From positions 25,251,285-25,315,284 of the forward strand of contig CM055104.1 in the NCBI GenBank assembly GCA_029204225.1: a DNA stretch of 64,000 nucleotides, written 5' to 3'. The translations under genes and the position numbers were made by a program. Of this stretch, positions 10,866 to 21,690 are shown one piece after another (position 1 is the first letter of the stretch; the number at the start of each line of letters is the position of its first letter). The notes below the pieces were generated by a model. The model worked only from the letters and a program-made list of their open reading frames with translations. It was not told where the DNA came from and made no database searches. The stretch comes from Diphasiastrum complanatum. Lineage: Eukaryota > Streptophyta > Lycopodiopsida > Lycopodiales > Lycopodiaceae.

Positions 10866-11960
10866 GAGATGGTAAGCGCAAGTGAGTCAATGTTAGGCAA
10901 AGCTAGCAAGTTGGATGGCGTTTCCAACTATAGCATATGGAAATTCAAAATGAAGAGCATTCTCATGGAAAAAGAGTTGTGGGACATTCTGACGGGCATG
11001 GAATTAAGGTTGAGCACAACTCCAGCGAACACGTGGGCCTATGACAAGAAGACACGAAGGGCATTGTCCCTAATCAATTTGTTGGTCAAGGACGATGTCA
11101 TTGCACACATTAGTGAAGTTGTGTGGCAAGTATGCTTGGGAAGCACTAGTACTTAGGATGCAATATCAAATAGCTAATCCATCGCGGATAATATTTTTGA
11201 GAACAAAATTACACATTATTCGCATGGAGAAAGACGAGAATGCAAGTGCCTATTTTGCACTCATCAAGGAGTTGAGGGACCAACTCACTGCCTTTGGAGA
11301 ACCAATAGTTGATGTTAAATTGTTGCATACACCCATGAATGGGCTAACAAAACCATACCACGTGTTTGTTAGTGGCATTGCATCAAGGGAGAGATTGCCT
11401 ATATTTGAGGATCTTTATGGCATTGCTTGTAGGAAGAGCAGAGATGTGAACTGGTGTAGGCAAGCCAACCACCAACAAAAGTTCAAGCTATGCTATCAAA
11501 GGGCAAGCATAAATACAAAAACAACCAAGAAAATTGAATGCTGATGAGGATGATCAATGATCATCATGTGGTAAGAAGAAGAAAGACAAGTGTTTCTATT
11601 GTTGAAATCCAGGCCATTTGGCAAGAGATTGTCGCAAGAAGAAGATGGAAATCAAGAAGGGCAAAGTGAAGTAACTCACTCGAAGATGATATTGAAAGCG
11701 ATAATGCCAACCCTAGCACAACATCAATGACTGCATTGGCATCAAAAGGCTCTGTGAATTATGAATATTGGTTTGTAGACTCAAGAGCAACAAGACATAT
11801 GACAAGCACAAGTCCTAGTTTAAATACCTTAAGTTGATGGATGGCAGGGACAAGGGTGCAAAAGCGAATGGATATGAGTGCCAGACTCAAGGCATTGGCA
11901 CCATACCCATACAATTTCCCGATGGTCAAATCAAGGTAATAAAAAATGTCTTGTATGTTT
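10866..11960 (+). pseudogene. Copia F gag-protease relic
   Basis: Gag and protease of a decayed copia element. Gag starts near 10869 and includes KLDGVSNYSIWKFKMKSILM; a frame change near 11120 leads into 11095-11544. A zinc knuckle (CFYC-stop-NPGHLARDC, about 11590-11632) keeps CX2CX4HX4C spacing but has a TGA inside. The protease motif reads YWFVDSRATRHMT near 11770-11810; the usual D-S-G-A is D-S-R-A, which should abolish activity. The protease C-terminus IKVIKNVLYVFGL lies near 11930-11970, after which about 500 bases of integrase N-terminal region have been deleted. Confidence 0.8.
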
Positions 11961-12357
11961 TTGGCTTGTACAGAGCATGGAATCAACCAATAGTTTGCAT
12001 ATGTTGATACACCTCAATAGAATGGTGTAGTGGAAAGAAAGAATCGTACTATCGTAGAAGCCACTAGAGCATTGATGACACATATGGGAGATGCATATTC
12101 TTTTTGGGCTGAAGTAGTATGCACAATAGTTTTCTTGTAGAATAGAACTCCAATAGTTGCCATACAAAATCGTACTCCTGAGGAAGCATTTAGTGGGAAG
12201 AAACCAAGAGTGGATGGTTTACGTATTTTTGGGTGCAACGTATATGTCCATATGCATAAGACTCACAAGAGTAAGATGCAACCAAAAGCTTTTAAATGCA
12301 TCTTTACATGTTATGATCATCAAACCAAGGGATATCGTTTATATGATTCAGTGGGTC
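11961..12357 (+). pseudogene. Copia F integrase core, first part
   Basis: Integrase catalytic-domain end and beyond: NGVVERKNRTIVEATRAL (containing the third catalytic residue, Glu), FWAEVV, NRTPEEAFSGKKP and LRIFGCNVYVH are readable in one frame with several in-frame stops, some replacing Gln (CAG to TAG). The HHCC zinc finger and the first two catalytic Asp residues are deleted. The frame is split at 12357 by a solo LTR and resumes at 13122. Confidence 0.8.
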
Positions 12358-13121
12358 TGTTGAAATGGAAAAATAATCCATCTTGATTTTAGGCTTGCTA
12401 CAAATATTGTACCATGCAAGTATGTTGTTCGTAAATGCAAAATGCCAAGTTTGGCCTAGATAGAACTCGAGCTACATGGATATGTCATATCTAGATTGAT
12501 GAGTACAACTCGCATATAGTTTGTAGACATAGAATTAGCAAAATTATGCTCACATTCATTAAGTGTAAGTGATCCATAGTGACATGCAAGGCATGCACAA
12601 AGTGTAATGGACACATGCATGATGATTTGTACATTTCTAGTTAGAACTAGCACACTTGGAAAAAGTTGGTAGAGTTTCATGCATGAGAAGTGACAAATGT
12701 CACATAGACTCTAGTTTTCACTTTAGATGTCATTAAATGATGGATGGATGTGGTTCTACCTCGAGCTACCTCAAACTCCATAAATATGTGTAGCTCTCCT
12801 CATATTTTGTGATAAAGAACCAAAGCTTTGTAGCTATCTCATGCCATTTTGGATCCACACAATTGTTGCTTGTTATCTCTCTATCTTTCTCTCTCTAACT
12901 CATGTTGAGGCTAATGCTAATACACTGATATCTTGTACTTTTGTTCATTAATGATTTATTGCTATCATATTCTGATGCTTAGCATGCTAGATTGTGATTA
13001 AGCCATATCTTCTGAACTAGATCTAGAATCAGGTTACTATGCTAATCACAAAGCTTAATTAGATCCATCATACTTGTGGACATTCCCCACACGTGTGAAA
13101 TCTGGAAATTTTGTCAGGGTC
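12353..13121 (+). mobile_element. Solo LTR with GGGTC target duplication
   Basis: A 759-bp block (12358-13116) starting TGTTGAAATGG and ending TTTTGTCA is flanked on both sides by GGGTC (12353-12357 and 13117-13121). Removing the block and one GGGTC joins the two halves of the copia F integrase frame in phase at a conserved position (..YDSVG then RHKHVSRDVVFDE). There are no internal element sequences, so this is a solo LTR left by LTR-LTR recombination after insertion. The orientation is assumed from the TG...CA ends and is not certain. Confidence 0.85.
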
Positions 13122-13574
13122 GACACAAGCACGTTAGTAGAGATGTTGTATTTGACGAAGTTCATAGGTTTGGTGATGTTGAAAGAAATAATAATGATTT
13201 ATCAAGAATGCTCATAGAGGATGAAGCTGCACAACCCCCACAAAGTGAACCCATGATCGAGGATGAAGGACATGACATACCTCAGGATAGATAGAGGAGA
13301 GACAAATCCTTTGGTACTAGCAAAGAGTAAGTGGCTGGAGAGAAGTGCAAGGAGAAGGACATTCCTAGGGTTACATACTCCCCTCGCATGGTTCACCACA
13401 ATAGAAGCTACCCAAATGGTACACCAGTTGATGGAAAGTGCAAAACAGGAGGTAGCGGAATCTAGTAAGCATGGAGAGCTACAACGCGCACGTGTGAAAG
13501 GAAGGAACCTGACAAATATCGGGTTAAAAGCACTTATGAGCCACATTGCAATAAACAAAGACCTATCTTCTATT
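13117..13574 (+). pseudogene. Copia F integrase end and linker
   Basis: Continues the integrase after the solo LTR: KHVSRDVVFDEVHRFGD is the typical end of a copia integrase, then an acidic linker (RMLIEDEAAQ) to a stop at 13294. The next about 280 bases, where the first half of RT is expected, do not show RT motifs and appear scrambled or replaced. Confidence 0.65.
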
Positions 13575-14025
13575 TTTGTCATGACTGATCTTGGTCTAAT
13601 GCACTATTTTTGGGGAGTAGAAGTTTTCAAAGGCATGATGGCATTGCACTTATGCAGACTAAGTATGTAAGAGAAATTTTGGAGCATTTCAAAATGTGTG
13701 ATAGCAAGCTAGTTTCTACACCTATGGAGGTCAATAAAAAACTATTTCCTAAGGATGCGCATAAGTTGGTAAATGCTACATCGTTTTGCCAATTGGTTGG
13801 TTGCCTTATTTAGCTTGCCACTACTCGTCCTGAAATAAGTTATGTTGTTGACCGTGTAAGTCAATTTATGGCTATGCCTAGAGAGACAGATTAGGTCACA
13901 AAGAGAATTTTTTGTCATGTGAAAAGTTGTGTTAATGATAGAAAATCCACTACAGGTTATATCTTTCACCTTGGTAATGGTTCTTTTTCTTGGTCAAGAA
14001 AGAAACCAAAGTCACTGTTGTTGGA
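13575..14025 (+). pseudogene. Copia F RT end and RNase H start
   Basis: Shows DLGLMHYFWGVEV, TKYVREILEHFKM, STPMEVNKKLF, ATTRPEISYVVDRVSQFM and, further on, DRKSTTGYIFHLGNGSFSWSRKK. These are the C-terminal RT region and the start of RNase H. There is one frame change near 13625, and TAG stops at 13812 and 13893, each consistent with loss of Gln or Trp codons. The rest of RNase H is missing. Confidence 0.75.
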
Positions 14026-14454
14026 GGGTTTTCGCAATAGGAATAATTGCCTAAGTCATTTATGTCACAAATTAGCTTGTTTCTTGAAGCTATGTGAAAC
14101 TAGACAAAAGCTAGTCAAGTAGTAGCATGCCAAGTGTCATCATGAGGATGGACCTCAATCTCCTCATTGTTGGATTCATATCCTCGTCCTCCTAAATCCC
14201 ATGTTAATCTAGTTTCATTCATTGCTGCATACTTACTTGCATTGTCGCGCAGCTCGGCTACTAAAGACGAGTAAGTGAAGATGGCCGACATATCCGAGTT
14301 GGATGAACTATCGGGTAAACCCAACCTGGACGATAGATCGGGAAATCCTGACTTATTGACCTCCTCATGCTCATCCGTTGTACTACATAACCAACTTGAC
14401 AATGACACCAGCCACGATCTTCTTCCTGACGGCACAATGGCTCCACACCATCTC
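14026..14454 (+). other. Unassigned; possible gag zinc-knuckle scrap
   Basis: A plus-strand stretch near 14130-14165 reads KCHHEDGPQSPHCW, loosely like a copia zinc knuckle of the C-x2-C-x4-H-x4-CW type with a lost cysteine. The following frame has ISELDELSGKP, similar in style to gag C-termini. Evidence is weak. No other gene is seen before the LTR at 14455. Confidence 0.25.
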
Positions 14455-14745
14455 TGTGAAGAATTGCCAAAAATTGGCAAATCTAGCTTGATCAAAAACC
14501 ATGTAGAATAGTGTAAATTGTGTACACAAGTGGGTCCCACACATGTGAGGCCATGATGCCACATGGGAAACCCATCCTAATGTAGGTTAGGTCAAGTCAA
14601 GTGAGTTGGTCATGTCTATTTGGTGGTCATCCCTACTTTATAGGACCTACACCTAAGTTTAAGGTGAAAATTTGACCAACTAGCTACCTACCAAGCATAA
14701 CTCTAGGATCTAGGCTAGGGTTTCATTTTAGGGCAATAAGGGTAA
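14455..14745 (+). mobile_element. Diverged copia family C LTR fragment
   Basis: Starts TGTGAAGAATTGCC, then GGCAAATCTAGC, GTAGAATA, and later TGTCTATTTGGTGGTCA, ACCAAGCATAACTCTAGGATC and TTAGGGCAA, in the same order as the first half of the C1 LTR (41564 onward). It is more diverged than C1 or C2 and lacks the middle CCACTTGTACATACAC segment. It ends where the gypsy LTR fragment begins. Confidence 0.7.
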
Positions 14746-15257
14746 GAAGACCTTTGTATCAAGTTGGGTCCAAGATGAATGGATAGGATTAGTGTACATA
14801 TTAGCCAATAGTATTTTGGGACAAGGGCCTTTCTCATTTATAAAATGGCACCTCATGTACTCTATTTTCATGCTTAATGAAAAGGAAAAAACTCTACCAA
14901 ATTTTGGAGAGAAGCATTCTCACTTGCTATTCACTACTTGCTAATGTGCTTGATTGTGTTTTCCTTTTGCTCTCAAGTTTGCAAGTTTTTGGTTTCCATA
15001 GTTAAAGTTTTTGCATTAGCAAGCACAAGGAGCATTTGAGCTAACCTCCACCCTCACTCTCTCTCTCCACCTTCTCTCTATTACTCTCTTCATCTCGTCT
15101 ATTCTATTCTTCTCCTTCACAAAATCATGATGAATGAGTAGAGTTAGGGGTGTGTAGTGTTAGTGGTGATAGAGTTAGAGAAAAAGTAGAGAACTATCTA
15201 AAAGTAGCATCTATTCATAGTTAGGCACCTATCCAGTGTTCTAACCCTTGTTGACAG
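14746..15257 (+). mobile_element. Ty3/gypsy LTR fragment (second LTR family)
   Basis: Matches 53380-53889 closely: AAGTTGGGTCCAAGATGAAT, GGATAGGAT, AGCCAATAG, GCTTAATGA, AAAAAGTAG, AAAGTAGCATCTA and CCCTTGTTGACAGGC. The first about 200 bases of the family LTR are missing. Similarity stops at 15257, one or two bases past the LTR end, where a copia integrase fragment starts in place of a PBS. Confidence 0.75.
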
Positions 15258-15849
15258 GCGGGAGGGCTACTACGACATGAGATTTTTGACCCTACAGAAA
15301 TATGTCTCCAAACGCTTTGCAGAGTTTTGTACCAGCAAAGGAATACTTCACTTGAAGACTATAGCCTACACACCATAGCACAATGGTGTGGTAGAGAGGA
15401 TAAATCGGACTCTCATGGAAGATGCGAGATCCATGATGGCCTATTCAAAGGCATCAAAATTTTTATGGGATGCAGCAGTAGCTACAACCAACTACCTATA
15501 GAACAGGACAGGTAGATCTAGTGTTGCAAATACCATGCCACACGAGATTTGGTGGGGCAACAAACCAACACATGTGCATATTTTTGGATGCGTCGCATAT
15601 GCCCACATTTCAGATAAAAAAAGAAAGATGCTAGATGAAAAGGTAGAACATGGATTCCTCGTAGGATATGATGTTTATTCATCATACTACAAGATCTACA
15701 TGTCTGCTGGCAACAGACAGATCAAGACTGTCAAAGATGTCATATTTGATGAGCCAAAGACAATGGATGACAGAGATCCAGTCGGCTACGAAATCCTGAC
15801 CAGAGGCTACTATGACCTACCAATATCAATGGAGAGAGTGGACCCTTAA
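15258..15849 (+). pseudogene. Copia integrase fragment
   Basis: One plus-strand frame from about 15298 to 15849 carries the second half of a copia integrase: KGILHLKTIAYTP, HNGVVERINRTLMEDARSM (with the catalytic Glu), FLWDAAVATTNYL, IFGCVAYAHISDKKR, GFLVGYDVYSSYYKIY and VKDVIFDEPKT. Only two in-frame TAG stops interrupt about 185 codons, each where family members have Gln, so each is explained by one C-to-T change. It resembles the integrase of copia G. It is fused upstream to a gypsy LTR and ends at a stop beside a minus-strand G-type LTR. Confidence 0.8.
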
Positions 15850-16566
15850 AGCGATTCGCGCTACAATACCCCATTGATGGGGATTTGTGACTTCTTCACG
15901 AATGAATCGTGATCACCTGATGCAAAAATTGCATGATGAATTCGGTTGGAGTTCGGATTTGATTGCTGGTCACTACCGGCTATATCATTCTTACAATCCT
16001 CCAGAATGTAGACAGACACTGCTGACCTATGTTTTAAGTTAATTCAGCATTCAACAAGATTGAACATATGTGCAAAATAGATAAACAAGCGAATAAGATA
16101 CACGAACAATAAGCAGACAATCATTCAATCGAGATCAGACAATTTGAATGACATGTGCATAACAGCTACAACATCATCTATTGATTCTCCTTTTGTTTAA
16201 GCACTGTGTGACAAACCCACACAACGCATTGGCATGAGAGAAGCAGTGTTCTCCCATGATCAGTGTCTCACTTACTAGTGGACTTCTTGGATCTCTGTGG
16301 ATCCTTGCTTACAATGTCTCGCTCTCTAACGGACTTCTCTATTCTATATTTTTTATTTTGTTTTTGTATGCATCTAGCAACTGCATATATTTAGAGCAAT
16401 ATTTCTGATTAGATAGATTGAACAATCTATGACTAATCACAGATTACAAGAGTGGCAGATTAGACACGTCCTAATGCTCTTGTGCTAATGTCACCATATC
16501 ATATCAGGAGACTGTACTTCACGGTACTTGTTTGATCTTCCTGGTCCTTTCATTTCATGCACATTT
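15850..16566 (-). mobile_element. Copia G 3' LTR
   Basis: Lies directly beyond the C-terminal end of G RNase H on the minus strand. Its far end at 15850-15880 (AGCGATTCGCGCTA then GATGGGGATTTGTGA) matches the PBS-proximal LTR end at 19734-19770 (GGCGATTCGCGCTATGATA then AATGGGAATTTGT), which supports the assignment. The LTR start cannot be fixed exactly; the RNase H frame runs to about 16567. Confidence 0.65.
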
Positions 16567-17255
16567 TCATTTTGCATCATTTGACCTTCTCATGTTGTTC
16601 ATGTTGTTCGTGTTATTCGCAAATATTTCGTCTTCAAGTTTTTCATTTTCGTCAGGTTGGGAGTGGAGAGCTAGTAGAGCTTTGGTAATAGAAACGCTTT
16701 GTTTCTTCAGCTCCCTCTCAAAGCATGATAGCTTGATGACTCCAAGACTGCTCCTTTGTTTCTCGATCAAACCTTTGTCTAACGCCTTTGTAAAGATGTC
16801 AGCAACCATCTTCTTCATTCCAATGAAAGTAGTCTACAACTTATTCTTTTCAACCAGATCCCTTATCAAGTGGTACTTGATTGCAATGTGTTTCATTCTT
16901 GAGTGAAACACGAGATCCTTTGTCAGGTGTATTGCGGATGTATTGTCCATCTACAAAATTAAAGGTTCATTTCTCGTTTCACCTAGTTTGTCAAGGAACT
17001 GTTTAAGCCAAGTGATTTCATTGGCCATTTTTGCTACTGCTACGTATTCTGCTTCGTAGGATGGTTGAGCTATGATGGTCTATTTTTTTGTTGACCCAGC
17101 TGCTCTTGCTGCAATGGTACATCCTCCTGAGGCACTTTTGCAGTCGTCCTTGAGAGATGCCCAGCTAGCATCACTATATGAAAGCATCTGAAATCTTGCA
17201 TCACGAGAATAACACAATCCAAAATCCTTCGTTAGTTGAAGGTATTGCAAGATTT
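16567..17255 (-). pseudogene. Copia G RNase H region
   Basis: RNase H part of a minus-strand copia element: SYSDASWASLKDDCKS, SYEAEYVAVAKMANEITW, MDNTSAIHLTKDLVFHSRMK, ADIFTKALDKGLIEKQ and a charged C-terminal tail ending ELKKQSVS... to a stop at 16567. Some codons have become stops (for example near 16832 and 17085). The same domain in G2 (21140-21670) and the scrap at 31870-32194 is clearly homologous. Confidence 0.8.
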
Positions 17256-18290
17256 GCTTCGTGAACTTCTAATGAGTTGGGTCTAGATTCATGCTGAATT
17301 GAATCATCCTGAACATGGCATAAGCAATGCCAGGGTGTGTGTTATCTACAAGATACATTAGTGATCCGATTAGCTTCTTGTATGGTGTATGTTCTATCAA
17401 TTCTCTTTTCTCTTCAGTCTTCGAACAATCTTCATTCCTTAGGATTGTTCTTGCAAGCATTGGAGTATTTGCTCCTTTGCAATTCATCATCCCAAAATCT
17501 TCTAGGATTTTCTGGGTATGTTTGGACTTATAAAGGTACAATTTTCCTTCATTATAGTCTCTGTTAATCTATAAGCCAAGGTAACATTTGGCTTCTCCTA
17601 AATCTGTAATCTCGAAATGTTTTGAGATGTCGCACTTCACCTTAGCAATAAGTCCTTCATTTTTGTAGAGTATCAGAGTGTCGTCCACATAGCTACAATG
17701 ATGATCTTCCCACCTGTAATTCTTACATAAACATTGGAATCAGCTATTAGTGTCTTAAATCCGAAGTATTTCAGGACTTGATCTTTCTTCTTACCTGCGT
17801 AAGTAGGAAGTGAGTTTGAAATGTAGCCTGGAGATTGATCCATGTAGACTTCTTCGTCTAGCTCTCCATGTAAGAAGGCTATCTTCTCGTCCACGATGTG
17901 AATCCTAAGATCATAATTGGCTGCATATGCAAATAGTAGGCGTAGGGATGAATGTTTCATGACAGGGGAGAAGATCTCAACATACTCGATACCATATTTC
18001 TGAAAAAAATCCTTCGCTACAAGTCTGGCTTTATACTTTGAAATATTTCCATTTGATCCATACTTCAACTTGTATACCCATTTGCATTGTACACTTCTTC
18101 GCTTATCTGGTAATGGCTGCAATGTCCATACCTCATTCTTCTTCATGGACTCCATCTCTTCATTCATGGCTTGGATCCATTTGTCCTTTTCTGGACATTC
18201 AATTGCTTCTTCGAATGTTTGTGGTTCTCTAATGAATCCACAAAACTCTTCAGATGTAGAAGCTGAGCTACCTGACACAAATCTTGTTGG
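17256..18290 (-). pseudogene. Copia G reverse transcriptase
   Basis: Minus-strand RT with an upstream linker. Visible are EAIECPEKDKWIQAMNEEM, CKWVYKLKYGSNGNISKYK, ARLVAKDFFQKYGIEYVEIF, LHGELDEEVYMDQSPGY and, after a frame break near 17690, MYLYKSKHTQKILEDFGM, PYKKLIGSLMYLVDNTHP. The stretch between DQSPG and FGFKTLIADSNVY is shortened, removing the SLYGLKQ-type region, and the YVDD catalytic box is disrupted at the frame break. Not functional. Confidence 0.8.
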
Positions 18291-18458
18291 CGCTCTTCAT
18301 TATCTTGCCGATCTTCTGGGAGATCCTTCTGGTATTGCAATGCTCTTGTCTTTATCCATTCTACTAGGTTTGGAACCGTTTTGATTTACATGTGTTGTAG
18401 CAGTAGGCTGGCTTGTAAATCTTTCTTCGTCTAATTTGTTGCTTGACTGAGGTGCGAC

Positions 18459-19424
18459 TCAAACATCTTCGTCTGAGTGTTCGTGTTCAGCTTCCTCTAT
18501 CACGGTTGGTAGATCATAGTATTGTCTTCCAAGGACTTCATAACTGATAGGATCATTGTTGGCCATCGTTCTGGTCTCATCGAACTTGACGTCTCTGACT
18601 GTCTTCACTGTGTTTGTCTCTAGCATATAGATTCTGTAGTATGATGAATGATTGTCATATCCTACGAGATATCCTTGTTTTGCTTTCTCATCAAGCTTAT
18701 TTCGAAGCTTGTCAGGAACATGTGCATATGCTGCACAGCCAAAGATTCGAATATGAGTCAGATTGGATTTTCTACCCCACCATAGTTCTTGTGATGTTGT
18801 ATGAGGAACACCTGATTTTCCTGTCATGTTCTGAATGTAGGCAACTGTAGCTACTGCCTCATCCCACAACACTCTTGGAGCCTTCAAATAGGCCATCATG
18901 CACCTAGCGACTTCTATGAGAGTCATGTTCTTTCTTTCTGCAACACCATTGTGTTGTGATGTATAGGATGTTGTCCTTCTCTGAATGATTCCTCGATCAT
19001 TGCAGAAATTAGTGAATCGGTTTGAGATGTATCCTCCACGTCAATATGTTCTGATCTGCTTCACCTTATTTCTTGTGCATCTTTCTGCCCAGCTCACATA
19101 TTTTGTGAGCTTGTCAAATGCATCTGATTTATTGTGAATGAAGTAGACTTTGGCGAACTTATTATAATCATCAATAAAGGTGATATAGCACTTCAGGTCT
19201 CCTACTGAGATCACGTCAAAAGGTCCACAGATGTCCGAATGTACTAGCTCCAGAATCTTTGTTGTTCTGTAGGAGTCCTTCACAACAGGAGTACGTGATA
19301 CCTTACCTTTTATACATGCATCACATGTCATCAAACTGGTTGCATTCAAGATGCTCACCCCTGTGATAGCTCCATGAATGCTTGCTTGATACAATGCCAT
19401 TGAGTTCATATGGCATAGTCTCAT
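18459..19424 (-). pseudogene. Copia G integrase
   Basis: Two minus-strand frames (19424-19041 and 18926-18459). The first has the end of the GAG-pre-integrase zinc region (LCHMNSMALYQAS, CDACIKGKVS), then ELVHSDICGPFDVIS with the first catalytic Asp, and KCYITFIDDYNKFAKVYF. The region of the second catalytic Asp and of NGV-ER is cut by stops and frame changes at 19040-18930. The second frame has LWDEAVATVAYIQNMTG, RIFGCAAYAHVPDKLRNKL, GYLVGYDNHSSYYRIYM and an acidic C-terminus. Confidence 0.8.
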
Positions 19425-19439
19425 GTGCCATAGAATATC

Positions 19440-19600
19440 CTCCTGTAGTTGCTGGCATTTCTTCGGTGCTATCTACCCAGGGCCATAGCCCTCCTCCCTT
19501 CAATATGAGAGAGGCTTTCTTTTTCCATGTTAGGAAGTTTGACCCTGATGAGTTGAGGATTGTACAGATCTTTGATTGTATACTGCTTATTGAGGCCATT
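19440..19600 (-). pseudogene. Copia G gag N-terminus (deleted gag)
   Basis: The minus-strand start MASISSIQSKICTIL followed by SNFLTWKKKASLILKGGGLW is a gag N-terminus. After about 50 residues it jumps directly to the sequence that precedes the integrase zinc finger, so the rest of gag, the zinc knuckle and the protease are deleted. An active G element would need those functions from elsewhere. Confidence 0.7.
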
Positions 19601-19716
19601 GTCTTGAACTGTGTTTTCACTTGTTACTAGTTCTTTGTCTTGAATGCCTTGCCTCCTGGATTTGATAGCTTTGCGACTATATCAGACTATAACAAGTTTT
19701 GATTACCGATTCTACT

Positions 19717-19728
19717 GCTTTGATACCA
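19717..19728 (-). promoter_or_regulatory. Copia G primer binding site
   Basis: On the minus strand this reads TGGTATCAAAGC, one base from the usual TGGTATCAGAGC, placed between the LTR end at about 19731 and the gag start. Confidence 0.75.
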
Positions 19729-19730
19729 CT

Positions 19731-19925
19731 AAAGGCGATTCGCGCTATGATACACCACTAATGGGAATTTGTCCTTTCGTTTCGCAAACATTTTTGTTTC
19801 ACGTCATTTGACCTTCTCGTGTTGTTCGTGTTGTTCGCGAACATTTCACCGTCGAGTTCTTCATTTTCGTCAGCTTGGGAGTGGAGAGCTAGCAGAGCTT
19901 TGGTAATAGAAACACTTTGTTTTCT
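19731..19925 (-). mobile_element. Collapsed G LTR joined to a second RNase H tail
   Basis: Positions 19731-19775 are the PBS-proximal end of a G-type LTR. From about 19790 to 19925 the sequence instead matches 16555-16700, the end of G RNase H and its border with the LTR (shared TTGGGAGTGGAGAGCTAG and AGAGCTTTGGTAATAGAAAC). So the LTR has been reduced to under 60 bases and the tail of another G copy lies on its far side, still on the minus strand. This indicates a former tandem internal-LTR-internal array. Confidence 0.65.
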
Positions 19926-20000
19926 CAACCTTGAGCATCTAGAACAAGATGTTCAAATTTCAGATGGACAGAGTGACTGTTAAATGATGAGTAGTAAGAC

Positions 20001-21690
20001 GTGCAACCTATACCCAGGACACCTGCTACTCACCACAGTTCAGCAGTCAACAAAGGCAAGAAACTTGTGCTTGATAGCTCAACCTCTATATTAGAAGAGT
20101 TCAGTGGATTTGGCGGAGACTCTCAAATGTATGAGAAAGTTATCAGCTGTCTAGATAAGGACAAGTGGATTAAAGCAATGGAAGACGAGATGAATTTCAT
20201 GGAGCAGAACAAAGTCTGGAGTCTGGAGCCATTACTAGTAGACAAGAAGATTGTAAAGTACAAGTGGATTTTCAAATATAAGTATGGATCTAATGGCAAC
20301 GTATCAAAGTACAAGGCCAGATTGGCTCAACAAAAGATTTCTCTCAAAAGTATGGTGTTGACTATACTGAAACCTTTTCTCTAATCGTAAAGCATTCATC
20401 CATACGCCTACTATTTGCATGTGCAGCAGCATATAGTCTCAAGATTCACATAGTGGATGAAAAGACCGCCTTTTTACATGGCGAGTTGAATGAAGAGGTC
20501 TACATGGACCAACCTCCAGGACTCATTTGTACATCCTTTGCCAACTACGCCTGCTAAATGCACAACATATATAGAGTCTTTTAGGCAGTGGTATAAGAAG
20601 AAGGATCACACCCTCAGATCCTTAGGATTTCAATCATTGATGGCCGACTACAATGTCTATACAAAGGTAACAGATGGGAAAATCATAATCATTGTTATCT
20701 ATGTTGATGACACTTTGATTCTGTCCAAAAGAGACAACCTGATTGCTCAGGTGAAGCATGATATTTCACAATATTTTGAAATATCAGACCTAGGGGAAGA
20801 AAGATGCTACCTAGGATTGCAGATTGAGGAAAAGCTGTATCTTCACCAAGATACATCTAGAAAATCATTGATGATTTTCAAATGACAGACTGCAAGGGAA
20901 CTAACACACCAATGGTGTCCAGAATGATTATGATGAAACATGACTGCCCACAGAATGCAGAAGAGTAGGAAGCCATGTAGAACGTGCCCTATAGGAGGTT
21001 GATCGGATCACTCATGTACTTGGCAGATAGTACACACCCTGACATGGCTTATGCAGTTTTTAGAATGAGCCAATTCAATATCAATCCAGGACCTACGCAC
21101 TGGAAGATAGCCAAGAGAATTTTGCAATACCTTCAATAGATGAAAAATTATGGGCTGTGTTTCTCTCAACATGAAGTATTTTTGATCAAATCCTACAACA
21201 ATGCAAGCTGGGCATCTTTGAAAGATGACTGCAAGAGCGTCTCGAGAGGATGCACTATAGCAGTCAGTGCAGCTGTGATATGGGTCAGTAGAAAGGAGAC
21301 CATAACTACACAATCATCCTACGAAGCAGAGTATGTTGCAGCAGCCAAAATGGTGAACGAGCTTACATGGCTCAAGCAGTTCGTTGACAGAATGGGAGAG
21401 AACTCCACCGAGCCGCTACTACTGCTCATGAATAACACATCCGCCATTTATCTGACGAAGGATCTAGTGTTTTATTCCAAGACAAAACACATTGCTATCA
21501 GATATCATCTGATTAGAGATCTGTTTGAGAAAGATAGGCTGAAGACCGAGTTTGTTCCAATGAAACAGATAATGGCTGATATCTTCACGAAGCCTCTTGA
21601 CAATTTTTTTTTTGAGAAGCAGCGTGCAAGCCTAGGAATCAGAAAAATACCAGCTTTGAGAGGGAGCTGAAGAAACTAAGAGTTTATATC
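20001..21690 (+). pseudogene. Copia G2 RT-RNase H
   Basis: Plus-strand relative of G. The linker and RT start are in 20001-20384 (CLDKDKWIKAMEDEM, YKWIFKYKYGSNGNVSKYK). Frame changes follow, then 20490-20885 has IIIIVIYVDDTLILSKRDN with an intact YVDD, and DLGEERCYLGLQIEE. Positions 20890-21140 carry NTPMVSRM and RRLIGSLMYLADSTHPDMAY with stops. RNase H at 21140-21670 includes SYNNASWASLKDDCKS, SSYEAEYVAAAKMVNELTW, NTSAIYLTKDLVFYSKTK and ADIFTKPLD. RT is internally deleted between VYMDQPPG and FQSLMADYN, as in G. Gag, PR and INT are absent. Confidence 0.85.

Noticed and set aside
14115-14564. 149-codon minus-strand frame
   Set aside because: It overlaps the start of a family C LTR by over 100 bases and has no recognised motif; the plus strand gives a better, though weak, gag reading.
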